Both the position numbers and the translations under genes were made by a program. Positions 52,620 through 59,597 of a stretch of DNA of 64,000 nucleotides are shown here, one piece after another. Positions within the stretch are counted from its first letter, which is position 1. Each line of letters begins with the position of its first letter. The DNA lies in assembly GCA_024760525.1 (NCBI GenBank), contig CP060499.1:124001-188000 (forward strand), in the 5' to 3' direction. The notes beneath the pieces were generated by a model that was not told the origin of the DNA, made no database searches, and worked only from the letters and a program-made list of their open reading frames with translations. Source of the stretch: Nitrospira sp. GTDB lineage: Bacteria > Nitrospirota > Nitrospiria > Nitrospirales > Nitrospiraceae.

Positions 52620-53801
52620 ATGCCATTCGTTCCTCAAGACTTGTATGACCGACTGGTTGCGGTGCGAAGAGAGCTGCATCGGTATCCAGAGTTAAGTTGG
52701 CAGGAAGCGCGAACGGCCGCCGTGATCAGCGCATTCCTTCAGCGGCTCGACGTTCGACACCGCCCGAACGTGGCGGGCACCGGCGTGGTCGCGGATATAC
52801 CCGGAGAGGCCGGAGTTCCGTGCGTGGTGCTGCGGGCCGACACCGATGCGCTTCCCGTTCAAGAAGAGACCGGCCTTGAGTTCGCATCGGTGCATGACGG
52901 CGTCATGCATGCTTGCGGCCATGATGGACACACAACGATGTTGCTCGGCGCCGCTGCGCTGCTTTCCCGAGATAGAGACTTACCGGCGCCGGTGCGGTTG
53001 ATTTTTCAGCCTGCTGAAGAAAAAGGCACCGGCGCGATGGCCATGATCAGGGAGGGCGTCCTTGACGGTGCGGGCCTGATCTTCGGTGGGCATCTGGATC
53101 GGCATTACCACCCAGGTACCATTGTGGTGAGTGAGGGACCAGTGAACGCCTCATCCGATAACTTTACGATCGAAATCATCGGGCAAGGAGCTCATGGTGC
53201 CAGACCGCACGAAAGCATCGATGCCGTGGTGGTGGGGAGCCTCATGATCATGGCGTTGCAGACTATCGTCTCACGAGAGGTGGATCCGGCCCGTCCTTCT
53301 GTTGTCTCAGTCGGCCAATTTCATGCGGGCACTGCGCCGAACGTGATTGCGGGACAGGCCAAACTGGAAGGAACAGTACGGGCTCAGGATCCAGCTGTCC
53401 GGCAACAACTGCTCAACTCCGTGCGCCGCATTGCCGAGTCCATCGCACAGTTGCATGGGGCGAAGATTCACATCGTGGTCACAGAGGGCACGCCGCCGCT
53501 CGTCAATCATCCGGAGATGGCGACCCTCGCGCGACGTGCTGCGATCGAAGCGGTCGGCGAGGCGAATGTGTTGCCGCTGAAAACGGCCAATATGGGAGCG
53601 GAAGACTTCAGCTATTACCTGGAGAAAATACCCGGTGCCTATGTCCGATTCGGCAGTCAAGTTCCCGGCCGAGAAGGCTATCCTGCACATTCCAGTAAGT
53701 TCGACTTCGATGAAGAAGCTTTAGCCGTAGGGGCGGCGTATTATCAGGCCATCGCCAAGATTGCCGGCCACCAACTCCACAAGCAAGCGGCGTCCGTCTG
53801 A
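52620..53801 (+). CDS. M20-family amidohydrolase (hippurate hydrolase/IAA-amino-acid hydrolase type)
   Basis: This 393-residue metallopeptidase-fold hydrolase has the metal motif MHACGHDGHTTMLLGA, the catalytic PAEEKGTGA and late GAEDFSYYLEKIPGAYVR. It splits N-acyl or aminoacyl amides. Its possible link to an N-acyl-dipeptide product is noted but unproven. ATG 52620 has no strong ribosome binding site; a TTG frame extends to 52575. Confidence 0.92.
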   Translation: MPFVPQDLYDRLVAVRRELHRYPELSWQEARTAAVISAFLQRLDVRHRPNVAGTGVVADIPGEAGVPCVVLRADTDALPVQEETGLEFASVHDGVMHACGHDGHTTMLLGAAALLSRDRDLPAPVRLIFQPAEEKGTGAMAMIREGVLDGAGLIFGGHLDRHYHPGTIVVSEGPVNASSDNFTIEIIGQGAHGARPHESIDAVVVGSLMIMALQTIVSREVDPARPSVVSVGQFHAGTAPNVIAGQAKLEGTVRAQDPAVRQQLLNSVRRIAESIAQLHGAKIHIVVTEGTPPLVNHPEMATLARRAAIEAVGEANVLPLKTANMGAEDFSYYLEKIPGAYVRFGSQVPGREGYPAHSSKFDFDEEALAVGAAYYQAIAKIAGHQLHKQAASV

Positions 53802-53821
53802 TCTGCCCCAACGGGAGGATC

Positions 53822-55471
53822 ATGATCAAAATCCGAGAAGCCCGCGAAGAGGATGTCGGCCAGATCCGTGAGATCTTCCTCGCCGTGTACGGCACGGATT
53901 ATCCGCATCGCGAACTCTACGATGAACTCTGGCTGAAGCGTTCCGTCTTCACGGACGATGCCCTTATTCTTGTGGCTGAAGATACGGAAGCAGGCCGCGT
54001 CGTCGGGACAGCCTCCGTGCTCTTCGACTTCGGAGCCCATTCCGATCTCGTCGGAGAATTCGGCCGCCTTGCCGTGCATCCGGACTATCGTCGGATGCAG
54101 GTTGGGAAGCTGCTCATGGACAAGCGGCTTGAGGCCATCAAGAACCGTTTACATGTGGGACTTGTTGTCGCGCGTACCGTGCATCCCTATGCCCAGCGCA
54201 TCAGTCTTGCCCAAGGATTCATTGCCACTGGCTTTCTGCCGCTCAAGCACTTCTTTCGCCACCGGGAGAGCTTTGCGCTGCTGGCTCGGTATTTCAGCGA
54301 TGCACTCGCATTACGCCGCAACAACCCGCGCATCATCCCCGAAGCCTATGCGCTGGCCAATATGGTGATGAACCAGCCGCCCTTCACACCGGATTTTATT
54401 GTGGACGAAGACTCCGCCTCCTACCCTCCCGGCGGGGATTATCGCCTCGAGCAATTGCAAGCCGAGGGCTATCCCGCCTTACTGCGTATCGAACGAGGTC
54501 GAGTGCGGAATCGAGAGATTTTCGGACCCATGCGGCTGGATTATGGTTTCTTCAAGCTACAGGCGCGTCAAACTAATTACTTTCTTGCCCGCTCCGGCGG
54601 CCAGATCGTCGGGGCAGTCGGCTATACGATGGACCCAGTCGAGCACACTGTGCGGGTGTTCGAACTCATTGCGCTGGCCGACGATGTGGTGCGATTTCTT
54701 CTGGCTGAGCTGGAACGGAAGTGTCGTGAGGAGATGGGGATCGAGTACACTGAAATCGACGTCAGCGCCTATGCGCCTCGCATGCAGAGGACTCTGTTGG
54801 AGTTGAATTTTCTCCCGGTTGCCTATGTGCCGGCCATGGTGTTCTATCAAGTGGAACGGCTCGACATCATGAAGATGGTGCGCTTGAACAAGCTCCAAGA
54901 TTTGGGGCCGCTGGGTCTGATGGAACCGGTCCAGGCTGTTGCCGACGTCGTGATGCGAGGGTTTTCTACTTGCATCATCGCCCCACGTATGGCGCAAGCG
55001 ATCAAAGAGGTCCCGTTGTTTCATGGAATGAACACTGAACAGGCGATGAGACTGGCTGGGGTCTGCGCAGTAAGGAGCATGCGGGCGGGCGAACGGCTCT
55101 TTACCGAGCATGATCCGGCCGACAGGCTGTACCTTATACTTCAGGGGCACGTCACCATCAGCGGCGGTCCTTCTTCGCGCGTCATCGGTACCGTGCACAC
55201 TGGAGAGAGCTGCGGCGAAGTGTCGCTCCTCTCGGCCAGACCCCACTCAGCCACGGCGACAGTTTCAGAGCCCATCGAAGTGGCCGAACTGCTTCGGCGA
55301 GATCTGGAAGATCTCATTCGACGTCGTCCAGACATCGGTGTGACCATCTACCGAAACCTGGCCGTTGGCCTTGGAGACAAGCTCCTGCGTTCCGGCAATG
55401 GGCAGGGTCAAGGGCGAAGCGAGGCCGAGAGTGTGTCGCTTACTTCAGAGAGTGTGTTACACGGGACGTAA
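53822..55471 (+). CDS. GNAT-GNAT-cyclic-nucleotide-binding-domain fusion
   Basis: This is a 549-residue protein. Residues 1-150 form a GNAT domain (IREAREEDVGQIREIFL, FGRLAVHPDYRRMQVGKLLM). Residues about 205-350 form a second, more divergent GNAT-like domain (NYFLARSGGQIVGAVGYTMD, VSAYAPRMQRTLLELNF). Residues about 395-510 form a cNMP-binding domain (AGERLFTEHDPADRLYLILQG, GESCGEVSLLSARPHSATATV). In the phosphate-binding cassette, the arginine that grips cAMP phosphate is His 475. ATG 53822 follows GGGAGGATC. A nucleotide- or effector-gated acetyltransferase is likely. Confidence 0.85.
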   Translation: MIKIREAREEDVGQIREIFLAVYGTDYPHRELYDELWLKRSVFTDDALILVAEDTEAGRVVGTASVLFDFGAHSDLVGEFGRLAVHPDYRRMQVGKLLMDKRLEAIKNRLHVGLVVARTVHPYAQRISLAQGFIATGFLPLKHFFRHRESFALLARYFSDALALRRNNPRIIPEAYALANMVMNQPPFTPDFIVDEDSASYPPGGDYRLEQLQAEGYPALLRIERGRVRNREIFGPMRLDYGFFKLQARQTNYFLARSGGQIVGAVGYTMDPVEHTVRVFELIALADDVVRFLLAELERKCREEMGIEYTEIDVSAYAPRMQRTLLELNFLPVAYVPAMVFYQVERLDIMKMVRLNKLQDLGPLGLMEPVQAVADVVMRGFSTCIIAPRMAQAIKEVPLFHGMNTEQAMRLAGVCAVRSMRAGERLFTEHDPADRLYLILQGHVTISGGPSSRVIGTVHTGESCGEVSLLSARPHSATATVSEPIEVAELLRRDLEDLIRRRPDIGVTIYRNLAVGLGDKLLRSGNGQGQGRSEAESVSLTSESVLHGT

Positions 55472-55550
55472 TGGGAACTCCACCGATCTCCTCTCCGCCC
55501 TTTCCCCGTCGACGTTAAATGACGGGTGATTGGACGTCGAATCGGTGTCG

Positions 55551-55757
55551 TCACGCAGCCTGACTCTCGTACCGGTGTCGTTCAGAGCTTCCGCATCTCT
55601 TCAATGGTGGCGGGACGCGCTGATTATGACGGATCACATCGTCGATGATCATTCCACAATTGACGCAGCGCCACCCATGAAAGTCTGACGACGAACCGAT
55701 CTGTACCGAGATACTGTCGTCTCGAACGGCGAGGCCGTTACATCGTAGGCAATTCAT
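55551..55757 (-). CDS. Small zinc-ribbon protein
   Basis: This 68-residue protein carries MNCLRCNG and WRCVNCGMIID, two CxxC pairs of a zinc-ribbon, and a basic tail. It overlaps the preceding gene by four bases (ATGA), so the two are coupled. Function is unknown. Confidence 0.72.
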   Translation of the reverse strand: MNCLRCNGLAVRDDSISVQIGSSSDFHGWRCVNCGMIIDDVIRHNQRVPPPLKRCGSSERHRYESQAA

Positions 55758-56068
55758 CGTTCATCTCCCCGTAGACTGTCCCAGCCCATCCGGGGAGCCG
55801 GGTCCGGAACCCGCACAGCATGGATCATCCGCTCAATTCGCGCGGCGCGCAGCAACACCGTCCCGTCTTGAAAGCCCAGCACATACCGCTCCAAGATGCC
55901 GGGGGGACAAAGACGATAATCGTCGGTACGATCCCGGTTCATCACGGCATCACGCAGCCCGTTTTCTTCGGCCTGCCACCCATCCATCTCAGGCTCCGTT
56001 CGGGCTTGCGCAACCTGTCGCCGACACCACTCAATACGAACAGTGACGGGGTTTGTGGTCCGTTCCAT
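55754..56068 (-). CDS. Unknown 104-residue protein
   Basis: This is a soluble protein with WCRRQVAQARTEPEMDGWQAE and a C-terminal part RYVLGFQDGTVLLRAARIERM. No family is recognised. It overlaps the small zinc-ribbon gene by ATGA and lies upstream of it, so the two form a minus-strand pair. The coupling is the best evidence that it is real. Confidence 0.6.
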   Translation of the reverse strand: MERTTNPVTVRIEWCRRQVAQARTEPEMDGWQAEENGLRDAVMNRDRTDDYRLCPPGILERYVLGFQDGTVLLRAARIERMIHAVRVPDPAPRMGWDSLRGDER

Positions 56069-56255
56069 GGTTCACCCCTTTCGTTATCCAAGTCGTCCGC
56101 TCCGCTGTAACAGCAAGTTGGATGCCACTGCAGAGAGATATCGAGTCGCACTTCGCGCCATTTCCCTCGCTGAAGGTTTGTACGCAATTCAAATGAGTTG
56201 CAGCAGGAAGAATGGTTACGTGTCCAGATATGTGGATACCAAAGTAGCGTAGGAG

Positions 56256-56316
56256 GTGAAGGATGGAGCGTCCAGATTGTATGGTGAGCGAACTAGGTGG
56301 AACCCTTGCTGTGAAG
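56256..56316 (+). repeat. Direct repeat copy 1 (MERPDCMVSELGGTLAVK frame)
   Basis: GTGAAGGATGGAG followed by a frame that starts at 56263. The frame reads MERPDCMVSELGGTL, then AVK. The second copy lies 163 bases downstream. The differences are nearly all conservative at protein level (D/E, V/L, S/T, A/G, V/I, K/R). Confidence 0.55.
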
Positions 56317-56418
56317 CCTGGAGCGACCATTCAAAGGGGGCTGGGGAGCCTGTGGTTTCCAGGAAGCTTTTGGCAGGGAAGAAATTATGAGGTCAGGAGT
56401 CCTCCTTATCGGCGTGAA

Positions 56419-56479
56419 GTGAAGGATGGAGAGGCGAGAGTGTATGCTGACCGAGCTAGGAGGGACCCTGGGAATTCGT
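56419..56479 (+). repeat. Direct repeat copy 2 (MERRECMLTELGGTLGIR frame)
   Basis: GTGAAGGATGGAG followed by a frame that starts at 56426 and reads MERRECMLTELGGTL, then GIR. Eleven of 18 residues equal copy 1 and six more are conservative exchanges, which suggests that the peptide sequence was maintained. Confidence 0.55.
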
Positions 56480-56609
56480 TTCCGGTATCTTCATCGCACT
56501 ATCGTCCATGTGCGCGGCCGCTCAGATATCAGGTATAGTGGTCGCCATGGATGTCGGAGGAAAATGGTCCCGGGCCATTCGTTGAACGATCAATCTGTAA
56601 GGAGCTGCG

Positions 56610-57443
56610 ATGGAACATCGAGGGGGAGCCGTTCAAGATTTTATGCATCGCTACCTGGAGGTAGTTCCCCGAGATACGACGGTAACGGCCGCGGCCGAGC
56701 GGATGGGTGTCAGACGGATCGGCTGTGTGTTGGTGGAATCAGATGATCCCAAGCGAGGACCGTACGGGATTACAACGGAGACGGATCTCGTGCGGAAGGT
56801 GCTTGCGAAGGGATTGGACCCCACGATCACGACGGTAGATCAGGTGATGGTCAGCCCGATTTTGACGATTGCCGGGGACCGCTCCATGTTGGATGCCAGC
56901 CATTTGATGGAAGCCAATCATGTGCGCCATCTCTGTGTCGTGGAAGCTGATGAGATTGTCGGGATCATTTCGGTGCGAGACCTCGTGCGATCGTTTGTGG
57001 ATGCGGAGAGCGGCCCCGTTTGTGAACTGAACAACGTGTACCGCCCGCTGAGTGTCCTCATGGCGGTGACTCTCGCGACGATCCCCAGTGATGCGTCTCT
57101 GCTGGAAGCCGCTCAGTTGATGACCGAGAAACGGATTGGATCCTTGCTGACGATCGAAGCCGGCGAAATCGTCGGCATTGTGACCGAGCGTGATCTGGTC
57201 CGCAAAGGGCTGGCCACCAACCGGCATGCACGCGGCACTCATGTCGGTGTCGTGATGAGCTCTCCTCTGTTCAGCATCGATGTCAATCGTACGATACGCG
57301 ATGCCAGTCAAGTGATGGCCGAACAGGGGGTGCGCCACTTGCCCGTGACGGAGAATGGAAAAATCATCGGCGTGCTCTCCGTGCGGGACTTGGTAAAAAT
57401 GGTCTCTGTCCGTGATCGGCCGAGGTTTCTCGGCAAGACTTAG
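56610..57443 (+). CDS. Four-CBS-domain protein
   Basis: This 277-residue cytoplasmic protein has four CBS units at about residues 15-75, 80-135, 150-205 and 215-270. Each has the strand-helix pattern and a D-L-V-R or related end (ETDLVRK, VRDLVRS, ERDLVRK, VRDLVKM). Such proteins bind AMP, ATP or SAM and control partners. ATG 56610 follows AAGGAGCTGCG. Confidence 0.88.
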   Translation: MEHRGGAVQDFMHRYLEVVPRDTTVTAAAERMGVRRIGCVLVESDDPKRGPYGITTETDLVRKVLAKGLDPTITTVDQVMVSPILTIAGDRSMLDASHLMEANHVRHLCVVEADEIVGIISVRDLVRSFVDAESGPVCELNNVYRPLSVLMAVTLATIPSDASLLEAAQLMTEKRIGSLLTIEAGEIVGIVTERDLVRKGLATNRHARGTHVGVVMSSPLFSIDVNRTIRDASQVMAEQGVRHLPVTENGKIIGVLSVRDLVKMVSVRDRPRFLGKT

Positions 57444-57492
57444 CAGGATGAGGAGCCTCCCGCGTATCTCGGCGCACGGTTCCGACGCTGAC

Positions 57493-57774
57493 ATGACGAA
57501 CACATCACGGCGTTCTCCGGATCTTCCCAAAACGGCGGTTGAAGCGCTGTGGCATGGCAATGTGATCGAGGCGATCAAAGTTGTTCGTCAGCAACGGAAT
57601 ATCGGTCTGAAAGAGGCGAAGGATTTGGTGGATGCCTACATCGCTGCTGAACCGGCGCTCAAGAAAAAGATGGACCGGATACTCGCAACGGCGCGGCAGA
57701 GATTTGTCCGTTGGCTGGTCGGGTTTCTGGTGCTTGCTGCCGGAGTTGCGTATCTCATGCTGAAGCCGTCATAG
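57493..57774 (+). CDS. Small membrane protein with L7/L12 C-terminal-like domain (member 1)
   Basis: This 93-residue protein has a domain like the C-terminal half of ribosomal protein L7/L12 (AIKVVRQQRNIGLKEAKDLVD) and then a C-terminal membrane helix (RWLVGFLVLAAGVAYLML). The start at 57493 is chosen because it aligns residue for residue with the paralogue at 58992 (both have 23 residues from Met to the GN). A start at 57448 is possible. The soluble domain faces the cytoplasm if the tail is an anchor. No ribosomal role is implied. Confidence 0.7.
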   Translation: MTNTSRRSPDLPKTAVEALWHGNVIEAIKVVRQQRNIGLKEAKDLVDAYIAAEPALKKKMDRILATARQRFVRWLVGFLVLAAGVAYLMLKPS

Positions 57775-57833
57775 CCACAACGTAAAAAATGAAGCATCCC
57801 AAACCAGGTTGGCATGGTGACGTGGAGTGCGCA

Positions 57834-58415
57834 ATGAATCGGGGGAGGACGTTGGCTCTGTTCCTTGTGTTGGGGCTCGTGTTGTGTCGATCCTTCGAGC
57901 CCGTTGCCGTGCTGGCGAAGGTCCAACTCCTGCCGGAGACCGCGCTGCTGGTGGAAGGAACGAAGATCACTGAGCCACGCAGTCTGTCGCGCCATCCAGT
58001 GGTGAACGGGCTGCTCGCAGCGTTCGAACGTGCCGAAGCCGCGCTGCAGAAAGAGGATGTAGACGCCCTCATGAAATTTTATGCTCCGACCTATGACTAC
58101 CATGGCTTGAAAGAAAACGACGTGCGACGGGTGTGGGGGGAGGTATTCCAGCATTATAGGGCCGTGGAATCGCTCCATCTGTTTTCCGATATCAAGGTCT
58201 CGCAGGTGAATAATACGCTTCGCGCAGAGGTTACCTGCACAGGAGGGTTGTACGGGACCGACGAACGTACGGGGAATCGAGTGACACTCGATAGCTGGTT
58301 TCGCGAAGTCCACTATCTGGTGAAAGAAGATGGCAACTGGCGGTTTCTTGGTAATGCCGGCGAAGTGCCGGCCGCCGCTCCTTTTGCCTCGGCCCCTCAT
58401 CACCCGTTGTTCTGA
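57834..58415 (+). CDS. Exported NTF2-like protein (paralogue of the stress-operon gene)
   Basis: This 193-residue protein has a signal peptide (LALFLVLGLVLC) and an NTF2-like fold: FERAEAALQKEDVDALMKFY, YDYHGLKENDVRRVW, EVTCTGGLYG, SWFREVHYLVKEDGNW, and the terminus SAPHHPLF. The gene at 31697 shares YHGLK, EVTCTG, SW-x-x-EVH and APHPLF. ATG 57834 follows GGAGTGCGCA. The function is unknown. Confidence 0.8.
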   Translation: MNRGRTLALFLVLGLVLCRSFEPVAVLAKVQLLPETALLVEGTKITEPRSLSRHPVVNGLLAAFERAEAALQKEDVDALMKFYAPTYDYHGLKENDVRRVWGEVFQHYRAVESLHLFSDIKVSQVNNTLRAEVTCTGGLYGTDERTGNRVTLDSWFREVHYLVKEDGNWRFLGNAGEVPAAAPFASAPHHPLF

Positions 58416-58434
58416 TTCGTTGCATCTTCGAGAG

Positions 58435-58833
58435 TTAGGTGTGCCGTCGACGAACGAGGATGGCGGGCATGACGGCAAAAAGCAGGAGACTCGCGTAGTA
58501 AGCGGCGCCTGAGACAGGATCGCGGTCGAAGAAGACTTCCGGTGCCGCCATCCCTCGAAACAATATTCCCACGACCAAGTCGCCGATCAACACGAGCCCC
58601 ATGGCAAGAACCCCAACAGCGAGGGCTGAGGACAGGCGACGCTCATCCAACCTCCGATGGACTATCCGCCGGGCCGCGACCACGATGACAGTGAGCATCA
58701 GTGGCATTTCACAGAGTTCTGCAGCTCTCTCTCCCAGCAGCGGAACGAGAAGGAGGACACGCCCAATTCCCAGCACGAATCCCGCCCCAAACACCAAAAG
58801 AAAGTAGAGAACCGCCGTGCGCAGTATCCGCAT
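58435..58833 (-). CDS. Small integral membrane protein
   Basis: This 132-residue protein has four predicted membrane helices (LYFLLVFGAGFVLGIGRVLLL, MLTVIVVAARRIV, LAVGVLAMGLVLIGDLVVGI, YASLLLFAVMPAILV) and arginine-rich loops. No family name can be given with confidence. It converges with the NTF2-like gene and diverges from the second L7/L12-like gene. Confidence 0.7.
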   Translation of the reverse strand: MRILRTAVLYFLLVFGAGFVLGIGRVLLLVPLLGERAAELCEMPLMLTVIVVAARRIVHRRLDERRLSSALAVGVLAMGLVLIGDLVVGILFRGMAAPEVFFDRDPVSGAAYYASLLLFAVMPAILVRRRHT

Positions 58834-58991
58834 AAAAGCTCATGTTAGCTGAGAGGCTGTTTGCCATACATAAGTCATACCAAGCGCTCCATGATCCGGA
58901 AATGCCGTATGCCGTACATGCCCGTCCAGCCGAGCCAACGTCAAATCCAGGAAGACGCGAACAGACCGTTTCTGGTACACTCCATCGCACG

Positions 58992-59285
58992 ATGACGGAG
59001 GAATCACGAGTGGAACACAATCTTCCCCATAAGGCACTGGAAGCGCTGTTGGAAGGCAACCGCGGCAAAGCGATCGAAGAAGTTCAGCTTGAGAGAAATA
59101 TCAGTCGGGAGGACGCCAGAGAGATCGTCGCGGCCTTTATCCTCTCGCAACCTTCTCTCCAAGATAAAATGAGATTCGTGGAGAACCGGGCAGGGACACA
59201 ATGGGGTCTCATGCGCTGGTTGATCTTGCTTCAAGCGATTGCGGTCGCAGTCGGATATTTCCTCTTTTTCCGAGATCAATGGTGA
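58992..59285 (+). CDS. Small membrane protein with L7/L12 C-terminal-like domain (member 2)
   Basis: This 97-residue paralogue of the protein at 57493 has LPHKALEALLEGNRGKAIEEV, LERNISREDAREIVAAFI and a C-terminal helix (WLILLQAIAVAVGYFLFF). The L12-like glycine and lysine signature is degraded here, whereas it is well kept in member 1. No good ribosome binding site is visible. Confidence 0.65.
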   Translation: MTEESRVEHNLPHKALEALLEGNRGKAIEEVQLERNISREDAREIVAAFILSQPSLQDKMRFVENRAGTQWGLMRWLILLQAIAVAVGYFLFFRDQW

Positions 59286-59597
59286 GCGTACTTGCCTGGG
59301 CTCGCGTGCCCCACCGTTCCTCATTTTCTGTGTCGCTCCTCTTCCTTTGACACCGGCTTTCTTCTGCCGTCGCTCGACCAAGCCAGGTTTCAGCATGGTG
59401 CCCAATGGATAGTGCCAAGCGGATCAGAAACGCATACATTCGCCTTTTCTCACGCCACCTGTCCCATTTGGCCACCTCTCTCGATCAGATATCGTGGCAA
59501 AACGCCACGAGTCTTCCTGCCGACGTCGGCATCCTCGTCGAGGGTTGCCGAGGCATGTACTCTGCTATGAACGGTCGGTAAAAGAGCTTGTCTTCTC
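59286..59597. other. Intergenic region, 312 bases
   Basis: This lies between the second L7/L12-like gene and the P-type ATPase. It holds a 7-bp stem-loop (TCGTGGC at 59492-59498, GCCACGA at 59504-59510, loop AAAAC), possibly a weak terminator or operator. No gene is supported. Confidence 0.35.

Larger units (their letters stand above)
56069..56609. other. Intergenic region, 541 bases, with a duplicated leader-like ORF start
   Basis: This region lies between the minus-strand pair and the four-CBS gene. Two frames, starting at 56263 and 56426, begin with related 18-residue stretches (see the repeat entries). The frames run on for 91 and 106 residues, but only the first 18 residues correspond. 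A frame at 56043-56252 (69 residues) has no recognisable features. The first copy has AGGAGGTGA before its ATG, and the second has GTGAAGTGAAGG. Confidence 0.45.
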
